Of a DNA stretch of 64,000 nt, positions 1 to 9,312 are shown in pieces. How positions within the stretch are numbered: the first letter of the stretch is position 1; each line of letters opens with the position of its first letter. The position numbers were made by a program, and so were the translations under genes. The stretch is taken from positions 1,555,001-1,619,000 of the forward strand of contig OX291553.1 in NCBI GenBank assembly GCA_946406115.1, given 5' to 3'. Under the pieces are notes generated by a model that worked only from the letters and a program-made list of their open reading frames with translations, did not search any database and was not told where the DNA came from. This DNA is from Apoda limacodes (taxonomy: Eukaryota; Arthropoda; Insecta; Lepidoptera; Limacodidae).

Positions 1-55
1 GATCCTGCTTGGTGTGAATAATATTGCTCATAGGGACAAATACTGTTATTATGCA

Positions 56-817
56 TTATAATCGCTTAAAGTGTAGTTTAACATATGCGGTCCCAAATTG
101 AAATGGTATTTTATTACCAGTGTTTGTTCTTATATCTATTTCAATTGTATCAAATTCTCTTCGCATAACTGGTAAGTAGTGGGGTGGTGAAAATATATGC
201 ATCTTATAAGCACCATAGATATATTTCTCGGGGTCTAAAGGTATTATTCTTAACAATGGTGTCATAACATCTCCAACTATTTGCGGATCAATTATATCAC
301 AGTAAACAAATAATTGAGAAGGTAATCCTAAATGTAAATTGGGTGGGTATCTTCCAACATTTTTTGTTATTAAATTAGTTTTTGGTTCAAAGCCAAGTTG
401 AATACTTAACTTTGATGATAACGTTAAAGATGATATATTTTTATCGTTAATTTGAACAGAGACCATCTGGGAAACTTTATCATAATGAAAGCGACAGTTT
501 TCTTTTAGGTTTAAGGCTTTTAAAATGTTATCAATATTATCATAATTGGTTGCAGGTATATGATTTTTATAAATAACTGATGATATTGATTTATCCAAAG
601 GTACTATCATTTTCTTAGTAATATACATTATATTTTCACCCTCTTGAACTGTAAACATACTACATGGGTATTGAAATTCTACAACTCCAACAGACCACTG
701 TCCTTCTAATTTTATAGGTTTTGGAAGTTTTGTTGAAAAATTTGTAGTGGTATTACTCGGAAAATATTCCATTGAACTATTACTGAGCAAAGTTAAATAA
801 AAATCTTCCTTAATCAT
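56..817 (-). CDS. Polinton-associated protein, candidate minor capsid/penton-class
   Basis: 253 residues from a true ATG at 815-817. The N-terminus has the pattern FYLTLLSNSS...YFPSNT...F.TKLP.P..LEGQW.VGVVEFQYP, which I recognise as recurrent in arthropod Polintons. The body is rich in beta-type hydrophobic alternation, with no signal peptide or transmembrane helix. The start overlaps the end of the integrase ORF by 8 bp. Its length and its place next to the integrase and packaging genes fit a structural (jelly-roll) protein such as the minor capsid protein, but that assignment is inference; a structure-based search is needed. Confidence 0.6.
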   Translation of the reverse strand: MIKEDFYLTLLSNSSMEYFPSNTTTNFSTKLPKPIKLEGQWSVGVVEFQYPCSMFTVQEGENIMYITKKMIVPLDKSISSVIYKNHIPATNYDNIDNILKALNLKENCRFHYDKVSQMVSVQINDKNISSLTLSSKLSIQLGFEPKTNLITKNVGRYPPNLHLGLPSQLFVYCDIIDPQIVGDVMTPLLRIIPLDPEKYIYGAYKMHIFSPPHYLPVMRREFDTIEIDIRTNTGNKIPFQFGTAYVKLHFKRL

Positions 818-1571
818 ATTTTTCTATATCTTTTAATGATACCCAAGTATTAAATTTGTTTGGATAACCTTTCCACTTCACTAGTACTTGCTTTCTATTT
901 CCAAAATAACGAGTGTGGAGTATTTTATCTATTTTATGTGGGAGAGTGGGGTTGTATATTACTTTTTGTAATTCTTTTTCATAAAATGTACCTGTAATGG
1001 GTTCATTTTGAAGATCTTTTAACGTATAAACTACCCAAGGTGATCTTCTTATAACTGAAGTAATAACAAATATTTCATCACTCCAGTTGCTCTCGTATCC
1101 TTTTTGAAATATGTGTTTATGTTTTGTTATCCTAACATAATCACCTTCTTTAAACCTGTTTAGAATAGCCTTTTGCCCTTTATCTCTATCATATAAATTA
1201 TTCCAAACAGTCATAATATTTTCTGAGTTAACATCTTTGGGACACATTTTTATACTTGAATGATAGCTATGATTATAAGAATAAATCAAATCTTTTAAAA
1301 TATCAACATATCTATATGTGTTATGATGTGTGAAATACCGCCACATTTTTGTCTTTAATGTTCTTTGAAAGCGTTCCACGATACTAGCTTTTATATCAGG
1401 ATTGTTAGTGGTGTAATAGTTTATACCTTTACTTTTAAAATATTTTTGCACATCCTTAGAAACAAATTCAGTTCCCTTATCTGACTGAATGTGGTTAGAT
1501 AAGGATTTTGACTCATTAAATATACTTTCAAAGCATTCTTTTATAGTTATAGAGTTCTTTTTTTTAAACAT
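810..1571 (-). CDS. Retroviral-type integrase, C-terminal portion with chromodomain-like tail
   Basis: 253 residues carrying the second half of an rve-type DDE core. 'HIQSDKGTEFVS' supplies an aspartate and 'IVERFQRTLKTKMWRYF' the catalytic glutamate, followed by the conserved 'YNHSYHSSI'. The C-terminus 'QVLVKWKGYPNKFNTWV' is chromodomain-like, as in Polinton integrases. It has its own ATG at 1569-1571 but lacks the zinc-binding and early core parts, which are in the overlapping ORF upstream in the -1 relation. The overlap lies over an A8 run, so this is either a frameshifted gene or one expressed by ribosomal frameshifting. Integrase would insert the element DNA into the host genome. Confidence 0.85.
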   Translation of the reverse strand: MFKKKNSITIKECFESIFNESKSLSNHIQSDKGTEFVSKDVQKYFKSKGINYYTTNNPDIKASIVERFQRTLKTKMWRYFTHHNTYRYVDILKDLIYSYNHSYHSSIKMCPKDVNSENIMTVWNNLYDRDKGQKAILNRFKEGDYVRITKHKHIFQKGYESNWSDEIFVITSVIRRSPWVVYTLKDLQNEPITGTFYEKELQKVIYNPTLPHKIDKILHTRYFGNRKQVLVKWKGYPNKFNTWVSLKDIEKYD

Positions 1572-1891
1572 CTAGCAAATGCATATTTACTAAATACATC
1601 AATAACACACAGAATATATTTAAAACCATCATTATATTCAGAATAAGTGCGCATATCACTTAAATCCACCTGCCACAAGTCATTATAATTAGATAAAATG
1701 TACTTATTTCTAGGAAATCTATTTCTTACAGGTTTATGTAATGTGTAAGTTTCTTGTTCTTGCAACCAATTTTTCACTTGTTTTGCTGTCATTTTTCCCT
1801 TTAACGAGTTGATGAGTTTGTTAAACGCTCCATATCCAGCAGGATGAGAAACATCATAGTAAATCTGATTTATTTCTAATAGGGGGTCCAT
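1547..1891 (-). CDS. Retroviral-type integrase, N-terminal portion
   Basis: 114 residues from the ATG at 1889-1891. They contain the start of the DDE core, 'LWQVDLSDM' and 'YILCVIDVFSKYAFA', as in Polinton and retroviral integrases. Reading ends at TAA just after 'ARCLKKRTL', 25 bp into the next ORF. The junction on the minus strand reads T-TTA-AAA-AAA-AGA in this frame. The first seven bases fit the X-XXY-YYZ slippery pattern for -1 frameshifting, and the rest of the core is exactly in the -1 frame. Its start overlaps the end of the preceding ORF by 16 bp. Confidence 0.85.
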   Translation of the reverse strand: MDPLLEINQIYYDVSHPAGYGAFNKLINSLKGKMTAKQVKNWLQEQETYTLHKPVRNRFPRNKYILSNYNDLWQVDLSDMRTYSEYNDGFKYILCVIDVFSKYAFARCLKKRTL

Positions 1892-2661
1892 TTTTCCCAG
1901 TCTATTTTTTTCTTGATTTTGTTAAAATGAGTCTTAGTAGGAGTAAAACTATTATCTGATTGCAATTTGTTAAGTGGAATTTCATCTTTTATATCACCTA
2001 AGTAAAGTTTATTAATATATTCTAGTCTTTTTGGATTTCCAATATAAGTTAATGGTATTTTAATTTCTTTTAATGCTGATGCAAACTCTTGCCACCCAAT
2101 TGGATCACTGTGTTTAAGTGGTCTTAGTGTATCATTCACCAGGTCTATAATGTTACTCCCTGGTATTTTCATATTATTGATACTAACAGTTCCATTGGTA
2201 TCCCAATCTACCTTATTTTTATTTGAAAAAATTGATTCTATTAGTAATTCACCTCGTTTTATATACGTCTTAGGAATCAATTTCAAGAGTTGTTGCTTTG
2301 AATAAAATGGGGTTAAGTCAGTATCATTTATGGTTTTTGATTTTATGTTTGATACCTGCTCAGTGTCAAGGACTGTTTCCTTAATGACATCAGTATCTTT
2401 ATAATTAGGCGAACTTTCTGTTTTGGTTATAATTGGTATTTGATATGGTCGTCGTTCTACTTCAGTAAAATGTAAATACCTTTGTAGTGTTTGTAAATAC
2501 AAAATCCATTTTTCTCTATCTTCTACATTACTATTTAAAATATCTTTCATTTCACCATCTAAACGGGATAAAGTATTTAAAGCGCTTTGTGTTTCATTTT
2601 CCTTTTTAATTTTTTCTATCAAATTAGGTTCAATTAGAATAATTTTTTTAGCATGTTCCAT
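1876..2661 (-). CDS. Polinton-associated protein of unknown function
   Basis: 261 residues with a clear ATG at 2659-2661. The N-terminal third contains 'LSRLDGEMKDILNS' and 'REKWILYLQTLQRYLHF', a pattern I associate with a protein family found in many invertebrate Polintons. The C-terminal half ('YIKRGELLIESIF', 'SDPIGWQEFASALKEIKIP') is a compact, charged, mostly helical-looking region with a lysine-rich end. No catalytic motif, signal peptide or membrane segment is seen. It is followed by the integrase with a 16-bp overlap and preceded by the hydrophobic-tail protein, so a virion or morphogenesis role is plausible but unproven. Confidence 0.6.
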   Translation of the reverse strand: MEHAKKIILIEPNLIEKIKKENETQSALNTLSRLDGEMKDILNSNVEDREKWILYLQTLQRYLHFTEVERRPYQIPIITKTESSPNYKDTDVIKETVLDTEQVSNIKSKTINDTDLTPFYSKQQLLKLIPKTYIKRGELLIESIFSNKNKVDWDTNGTVSINNMKIPGSNIIDLVNDTLRPLKHSDPIGWQEFASALKEIKIPLTYIGNPKRLEYINKLYLGDIKDEIPLNKLQSDNSFTPTKTHFNKIKKKIDWEKWTPY

Positions 2662-2680
2662 TTTTGCTTTTATTTTCCTG

Positions 2681-3010
2681 CTAAGGTTTTAAAATTGAAC
2701 TCACCAAGGCACTTAGAACAGATCCTAAAATAATAGGTAAAAAGGCACCACCCCTTTGAATAATTACGTTTTTTCTAAGTAGATTTCTTCCTTTACAAAC
2801 CAACTTTCTCAATATATTTTTATATTTTTTTAATTTGTTTTTATCATTTTCCTTGACGGGTATTTTACCCTGTAATACGTTGTAAATACACTCACAAATA
2901 AAATTTATTTCTTCTTTACTACAAGATTTAAGTAAAGCTTTTCTATGTCTTGGTTTCAATACATGCAACGATTTTAAAAGTTCTTGATGTGTAGTCACTC
3001 TTGAATGCAT
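2681..3010 (-). CDS. Small basic protein with hydrophobic C-terminus
   Basis: 109 residues from ATG 3008-3010. The N-terminal 75 residues are strongly basic ('LKPRHRKALLKSCSKEE', 'KNKLKKYKNILRKLV'). The last about 25 are glycine-rich and hydrophobic ('RGGAFLPIILGSVLSALVSS'). This basic body plus membrane-active tail resembles the small core or minor proteins of Polintons and adenoviruses (pX/pVI-like), a comparison based on composition only. It sits between the packaging ATPase and the unknown structural-type ORF on the same strand. Confidence 0.55.
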   Translation of the reverse strand: MHSRVTTHQELLKSLHVLKPRHRKALLKSCSKEEINFICECIYNVLQGKIPVKENDKNKLKKYKNILRKLVCKGRNLLRKNVIIQRGGAFLPIILGSVLSALVSSILKP

Positions 3011-3088
3011 TATTTATGAATGATTGGAATTTCATTATGTTTGCTGTATTTAAATCCTTTTTTAGGTATATATACAATGCAGTTCTGG

Positions 3089-3661
3089 TCATATTCTCGT
3101 TTTAAATCGACACATATCAATTGTGTCCTGTTTTAAATCTATCATTAGGTAGCCATGAGGTTCACTAGTAGCATCTTTGTAGGCATCTTCCAAAAATTTA
3201 ATGTTTTCAGGTGAGACTTGACGTGCTAAGTAACGAATTTGTGTTTTATCTCGTGGATTTTTAAAGTAGACTATATAACTAGAGTTTAAAGAAATATCTC
3301 TCTGTCCTTTACCTTGATGGAATATATTTTGTGTAATATAGAAAACACTAATGTTTCTATGATGACTACCCTTTGTGAATATGTCAACAACACGACCATC
3401 AGACTCTCGCATGAGGTCATCGATTATTATTAGTTGTGGTTGTTCTCCATCAAACATACTGAGGTCAGGAATACCTTGGTAATAATTAACATTGTTCAAG
3501 TTGTATAACGGTTGCATTTCATCATAACACCACATAATATTAGAAAAATGTTGATTGCAAATCTCATTAGCATGTTTCACAAAATTTTTAACAAAAACTG
3601 ATTTACCACATCCACTAGGGCCAGCTACAATTACTGTAAAGGGATGATAAAAATGAATCAT
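3089..3661 (-). CDS. FtsK/HerA-type genome-packaging ATPase
   Basis: 190 residues. Walker A is GPSGCGKS at residues 14-21. Walker B is 'QLIIIDD' at about residues 76-82, followed by 'LMRES'. A polar sensor motif 'VFYITQN' is near residues 106-112, and 'SSYIVYFKNPRDKTQIRYLARQV' follows with its two halves matching the Polinton/adenovirus IVa2-like packaging ATPase pattern. The length is normal for the family. The protein would pump element DNA into a capsid, which is one reason Polintons are regarded as potential viruses. The reading frame is intact. Confidence 0.9.
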   Translation of the reverse strand: MIHFYHPFTVIVAGPSGCGKSVFVKNFVKHANEICNQHFSNIMWCYDEMQPLYNLNNVNYYQGIPDLSMFDGEQPQLIIIDDLMRESDGRVVDIFTKGSHHRNISVFYITQNIFHQGKGQRDISLNSSYIVYFKNPRDKTQIRYLARQVSPENIKFLEDAYKDATSEPHGYLMIDLKQDTIDMCRFKTRI

Positions 3662-3871
3662 AATTATTTTTAATGTGTGTTCTCTTTGAAAATGTTCAAA
3701 TTCATATGGAGGAAAGCAATAAAAACAAACACTTATATATTAAAAACAATATAATTAATAATAAAAAAAAATTACAATCATTAGGTTACTTAATAATAGT
3801 TATTACCTTACATTTTTTAAACACACATAAACCAGATACAATTAATACTCTATATTATTATTATTTCAAAA

Positions 3872-6800
3872 CTATAAGATAATCTTAAAATGACCCCAAG
3901 CATATGTATCTGTTGAATTAGGTAAAATATATCTCTTGGTGTCATTACAGGATAGACAAGTTTTATTAATTTGTTGTTTAAAAATAGTATGTTTCACACT
4001 TCGAATCCTACACATTTGTGAAACATTTACATTTTTATTAAATAGACACAACTTATAATTTTCCAAATTCATCTTTTTTGTCACACTTTTATTTACACCT
4101 TTAGCTTTAGCAATAACCTTACTTTCAATGTCCATTGCATACATTTTTGATCGAAGTCCTACAAACTCCCGAAATATTTTACCATTGTTCTCATCCTTAA
4201 AATATCCAAGTTTCTTTTTATTTAAAAGTGGGAAACCATAAACATTATCACTAGAATAGTCTGAAGTATCGAAAAAACATTCTAAGTCAGATTTTATATC
4301 ATTATAAAAATTATCTGTAAATACATGGTAAACTAAGCTATCCGTATCAGTGTATAATAACTTGACACTATTATTGTATTTTCTTTTCATGTAATTATAA
4401 TGAAAGTTATACATCAATGTTTTTGATATTTCTAATATACAAAATCCTAAAACAAATGGTTTATTGAAATATACCTTAGTCTTTTGTAATTGTACAGCAA
4501 TTAAAGACTCGGAGAATATAGATAGACTATGAAACTCAGGGCGAGCAATTAAACTTTGTGCACCTTGAATTTTTCCATGGTTTTCCCAGTGGGTTAACAA
4601 TTTCACATTAACACGTTTTTCAACATTTTCCATAGTTTTACCAAAGACTGCATTATTCATAAGTTTATAAAAATCTTTTTCAAAGTCACTTTTAGCTAAA
4701 GTTCTTAGTTGTGTATTTAAATCTATATATTTCTTCAACCAAGGACTTTGCTCAAACTGTAAAACTCTATGAACTCTAATTAATTTCATACCAAGTTGTA
4801 AACATTGCTTCAGATTTCTATAGTGAATAATATATTTAGTTTTGTTATATAAATTTGGTACTAATTTTTTATCTTTACTGTTACCGATTACAATGTTTTC
4901 AGGGCATAAAGGTAAGTCTGAATGAAGATCATGTAAATTTTCAGGGTATTCAAGATCAACTTCCAGTATGTATCCAATATCTGATGAATCTGATATATTG
5001 AAGTCTATGTTCGGGTTAACCCATTTAAAATCTCTTACAGGCAAATACTGAGACATTGCCCAACCATAGAGATTGTTTGCATCAAAATACATTAAGTAAG
5101 ATTTTGGTAAGTTATCTTTGTAATCACCCATGTACTCGTTATTTGCCTTTCCATATCTGTTAGAACACTGTGAAATACCACCTCTTATACCAGACTTTAC
5201 GAATGCTATTTTATCAAAGTCTTTTAATAATTCCAGTGTTATGTTAGTACATTTTAGCATTGCATCCCAGCTTAATCCTGGAAGGGTATAATATTGTACA
5301 GGGTCGAGTTCATATGTTTTAATACAAATTTCTCTAAAGTTTTCAAAAATATCAGTGAGTAACATTACATCAGTTCTTAAGTATAGATTGGAATAGTCCA
5401 ACATATTTTTACATTTAAATTGGACCGAAACATTTTGAGCATGTTTATAATCATCATCTGAGACACTGGTATTACTTAAAGAGTTAAAGAAAGCGTCTTG
5501 ATCTGGAAGAGTTGTAACTTTTAAGGATTCATAAGAATTAACAAATTCATAAGGAAAAACACCTTTCCTAATAAGTTTATTAAAATCATTTTCGTTTGGA
5601 AATTGTTTTCTTAATTCTATAAATTGATCTTTTTTTAGATTTTTAGCTAAACTATCTAAACTACTGGCCATGAATTTAAAGGAATCTAAAAACCGCAAAT
5701 GTACTAAATGACCTCTTATATTAAGTTTTTTTGAGAATGAAATATATTTTTCCTTATTTTGCGGAATGATATCTATTTCTCCATCTTTAAAATTCAAAGC
5801 ATGAACAATAAAATGAGCATCATAATTACTTAGATTATGAAATAGAATGGGAATGAAAAAGGGAACACGATACTTTGAACTACATAATTCGTGAGCAACA
5901 CCTCTAAAATTACCAGTATTCCAATCATAGTCTACTGTGATGTCATCACCCAATAGCCCTTCACAAATATAACATAATTGCGATTGTCTAATAGATTCCT
6001 TCTCTTCGTTAGTTAATGGAAGTGGACATTTTTGAAAACAATTTATCCTATGTATATTGCTAATATCTTTGTAAATGCTTTCCATAAACATTTTTGCACA
6101 ATTAGGCCCTGTGTATGTTCTGTATGTAGACAGCTTATCATCATACGAACATTTTATATAGTATCCATAACTATAAACTTCATGTTCATGTATTGTTTTT
6201 GTATATGACTTCGATGGATCAGGGTCACATGAGGTGACGGGTTTTAAAAGAGCTTCAAAGTCTGCATATATTACAAAGGGTAATTTTAATTTTCTTTGAA
6301 ACTTATCAAAATAGATTTCATCATTATTTGTTTCCCGATTAAACCAATCTTTTCCTTTTTTATGAATTCCTGGTAATTCAGTAACAATATGAGCACAGTC
6401 ATGTTTTTGGTGATTAATTAAATTAACTTTAGATTTAAAATATAGAAGGCAACCATCACAGATATGAATAGCATTATTTCGATTCGTTATTTGTTTACTA
6501 ACCAAGCGTGATAAATTTTTAATAAAACAATAATGACCATTTGAACCATTGTTTAAAAATAATAAGTTAATGTGTAATTCTTTACGACATTTTGTAAAAT
6601 ATAATGGTCCAACGATGGTATTACATTTTTTTTCTTTGTTAAATTCTAATCCGAAAACATTGATACTAATGTTATTCTGTTTTTCTACCTTGGGTATATC
6701 CGATAATTTGATTGGGAACTGTATATTATTAAACTTTAGTCTATTTTGATTCCTCAAGTATGATGATACCCTTTCAGAACTTTTATTTACAGGATATAGT

Positions 6801-7770
6801 GCGGATAATAAAGCCCACTTAAAACATTGTTGATCGTTATTTTTTACATTTATGACTGCTTTTTTACGCTTAATATCTAAAGGTAATTCAATAAACGAAG
6901 ACCCTCGTAATGGATTGAACTTATTAACATTCTGAACATAACTGAATTTTTTTTAAAGTCCATCCACTATCTTTTGCTTCGAAATCACTCATTTTATTTT
7001 TAATGTCTTCGCTTAAAGTTTCTAAATAATTTTCTAATTCGTCCCCTAAAGAAATAGTCCAATTTTTTGTTTGAAAATCGAAAGAATTTTTTAAATCTTT
7101 TGTTTCCTGTTCAAAATCTGCATGAATAATAAAATTAACTTTAACAATAGTTAACTCTTTTAAACATTCCTGAATAAGAAATAGTATCGACTCTTTAATT
7201 GATGCTATGAATACTTCAGGAGTTTGTATTTTAAGTGACTCATTAGCTTTAGGTGATACAATTCTATACGTTAAGACCCGAGACCCAAAAGCAACTGATA
7301 TAACAGAGACATTATGTAAATTATGATTATGAATAAGACATTTTTCTTTGTGTTCCTTAGATCGTAAGTGCTGAGCATAGAACCTTTGGCTAACCTGTAA
7401 TTCACATATTTGACACATAACGTTCTGTCTATGTGTTGTATTGGAAGATGATGACGTCGATGCTTGTTGTACATCTTCAACACTAATATCAGCTTGTCTC
7501 TTCAAACCTCGACCGACTTGAATTGAAGATTTTCTGTAGATATAACATGCTTATGTTAATATAAGAACACAAATATGTAACATAAAATTTAAATAAGTAT
7601 AGTTAGAATGTATACCTGAATGTTTCCTCAACTTCTTTACAGATGTTAAACAGTGAAGTGTCATAATACGGATTTTCCAGAGCATTATCTTCATAATTCT
7701 CACACGCTCTCATTAGTTCTTTTTCTTCTTCTTCAAAAACATTTTGAAAAAAAACACTTTCTAGTGACAT
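3872..7770 (-). CDS. polB: Protein-primed family B DNA polymerase, two exons, one frameshift
   Basis: Exon 1 is 7616-7770 (ATG at 7768-7770, acidic 'FEEEEKELMRACENYEDN', donor CAG|GTATAC). The 82-bp intron 7534-7615 ends in TCTACAG, and exon 2 is 3872-7533. Exon 2 starts with a C2H2-like finger ('MCQICELQ...YAQHLRSKEHKEKC'). The polymerase body has Exo I 'YADFEALL' (about residue 162 of the 961-residue downstream ORF), Exo II 'NLSNYDAHF' (about 306), Exo III 'LRTDVMLLTDIF', Pol A 'DANNLYGWAMS' (about 560), 'KLMNNAVFGKTMENV' (about 700) and Pol C 'YTDTDS' (about 800). The ORF ending at 6924 and the downstream ORF are in different frames. The switch sits at a T8 run (6947-6954; A8 in sense), so one base is out of register. 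Otherwise the gene is complete. Confidence 0.9.
7534..7615 (-). other. Spliceosomal intron in the PolB gene
   Basis: In sense the flanks read ACATTCAG|GTATAC and ATATCTACAG|AAAATC. The exons join in phase 2 (AG+A) and preserve the reading frame into the zinc-finger-like segment. The size of 82 bp is typical of short insect introns. It shows the element is transcribed and spliced in a nucleus. Confidence 0.75.
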
Positions 7771-7840
7771 GGTTGAAATAAACCAGTTTAGCTTTGCTTG
7801 TGAATGATGAATTAATAATAAATATAATGTTCGATTTTGC

Positions 7841-7852
7841 TCTTATATATAC
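7841..7852 (-). promoter_or_regulatory. TATA-like box upstream of PolB
   Basis: On the minus strand this reads GTATATATAAGA, about 70 bp upstream of the PolB initiation codon, which is a suitable distance for a short 5' leader. The neighbouring bases are AT-rich, so confidence is limited. Confidence 0.5.
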
Positions 7853-7975
7853 AAGTCGATAAGGTGATTACTATATTAGTTGATGGTTAATTAATAGTTT
7901 GCTCGTTACTTATCAATTAGATACTCATAAAATTTTGTAAGGATGGTTCTTATAAATTAATTTAGCTATTAGAGA

Positions 7976-8631
7976 TTACTTTTTAAAAAAGTATTTTTTA
8001 CAGTTATTGGTTTCTGCTATTTGCTTCGTGATATCAAATATGATACCCTTCGTTTGCTCATATTTTTCATCTTTTGTATCCGTATAATATTTGATCCTCA
8101 CTTCTGAGTGTTTCCAATGTTCATCTAATGGTACTTTTTTCAATTTTATGAGGTCATACACCTCAATTTTTATCAAATGTGTAGCATGAGCCCCATCATC
8201 ATTATTAGTAGACAAGTATGTGACACCAGGGATACCATCTTTTGAAGATCTCGCCACTGTAGAGCTGAGTTTCTTTTTCTTCTGATTGGTCCCCTCAAAG
8301 AATGAGTCGATACTATTTCGACGAGACCGTTTGAGCTTTGTTGTTTCTAAGGCCTTCTCAGTTGATTGCTCATCATCCGATGTAGCGTAGTAGTAATGCT
8401 TGAACGTGTTTTCTTCCATTACGTTAAATGTTGAATTCTGTAATAAAATAAGCCTATGCTTTAAAAACATATTTGTATAATAATTTGAATCAAAAATTTG
8501 CCTAAAGTGAAAACCTAAACAAAATTGGTTTAAGTAATAGACATTCAAACAAACACATAGTTTTGAGGGTCTGTAATATATATAATAAATATAGATAAAG
8601 AATTATAAAGCAAAAAAACACATACCTCCAT
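7976..8631 (-). CDS. Unrecognised Polinton-linked protein, possibly two exons
   Basis: I do not recognise this protein. The coding block 7976-8437 carries, from an internal ATG at 8417-8419, 'MEENTFKHYYYATSDDE', a basic nuclear-signal-like stretch ('KLKRSRRNS', 'NQKKKKLSS') and a more ordered C-terminal half ('ATHLIKIEVYDLIKLKKVP', 'EHWKHSEVRIKYYTDTKDE'). Upstream, ATGGAG|GTATG (8621-8631) and TTTTATTACAG|AATTC (8438 side) could splice a two-codon first exon in frame. A longer unspliced frame also reaches 8548. It has its own upstream TATA-like box. Position as the outermost right gene suggests an element-encoded regulator or DNA-binding protein; this is inference. Confidence 0.55.
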
Positions 8632-8725
8632 AGCTTTTTTTGAAGTAAATAGAACCAGCCTCAGTATCACACAGGATGAATTCAATCACTTGATGATAAA
8701 TTGTAACTCGAATACTCTCGACTAT

Positions 8726-8739
8726 CCTATATATATACG
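8726..8739 (-). promoter_or_regulatory. TATA-like box upstream of the 7976-8631 gene
   Basis: The minus strand reads TCGTATATATATAG roughly 95-105 bp upstream of the putative first ATG at 8631. It resembles the box before PolB. It sits in AT-rich DNA, so it is only suggestive. Confidence 0.4.
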
Positions 8740-8930
8740 ATTTATCTTACAAGTACAAATATAAATAAAAAGGTATTAGGAATGTCACCACAAACATCAT
8801 TATCGCACTCACGACATTGTAATTAAATAAGAATAACTAATGAACGGAAAAATACGATAGACCCATTACGATAATGATATAAATACTTAACAAAACTACA
8901 CAGAACCTACAGTGATGTCACGTGGTAGTT

Positions 8931-9310
8931 CTGGTCAAGCGTGAGTCGACGTATCCCAGACACAGGGGGTGGTTTTGAGAGTGGTCAAGCGCGAGTCGCC
9001 ACACCCCAGACACAGGGGTGGTTTTGAGAGTGGTCAAGCGCGAGTCGTGCGGGGGGCAGAAAAGTTTTTAGGCGAGGGGTTGAAGTTGGAGGGTAGTGCG
9101 CCAGAACCAACGATGTTTTGAGAGTGGTCAAGCGCGAGTCGTGCGGGGGCAGAAAAGTTTTAGGCGAGGGGTTGGGGTTGGAGGGTAGTGTGCCAGAACC
9201 AACGATGTATTGAGAGTGGTCAAGCGCGAGTCGTACAAAGCAGAAAAAAAGTTGGTGAGCTTTTTTTAGGCGAGGGGTTGAGGTTGGGGGGAAGTGCGCC
9301 AGAACCAACG
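8931..9310. repeat. Compound minisatellite, about 46-bp and about 95-bp units
   Basis: The core 'gagagtggtcaagcgcgagt' recurs five or six times. The first units add a 'cccagacacagggg' segment and have a period of about 46-55 bp. The next three add a segment containing 'ggcgaggggtt' and 'gtgcgccagaaccaacga' and have a period of about 95 bp. It is GC-rich in an AT-rich setting and lies just outside the last Polinton gene. Short ORFs across it on both strands are repeat artefacts. Confidence 0.85.
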
Positions 9311-9312
9311 AA

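Larger units (their letters stand above)
1..8750 (-). mobile_element. Polinton/Maverick element, right-hand part
   Basis: All recognisable genes in this stretch are on the minus strand and form the Polinton/Maverick set: a DDE integrase with a chromodomain-like tail, an FtsK/HerA-type packaging ATPase and a protein-primed family B DNA polymerase, plus small structural-type ORFs. Known Polintons are usually 15-20 kb and also carry a protease and a major capsid protein. Neither is seen here, so they probably lie left of base 1. ORFs between 56 and 2661 overlap each other by 8-25 bp, a virus-like packing. I cannot see terminal inverted repeats; the right limit is set after the last TATA-like box and before the minisatellite at 8.93 kb. 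It lies upstream of an Ig exon of a host gene. Confidence 0.88.

Noticed and set aside
3673..3882. Plus-strand 69-codon frame between Polinton ATPase and PolB
   Set aside because: Very AT-rich, low-complexity translation on the opposite strand to every Polinton gene.
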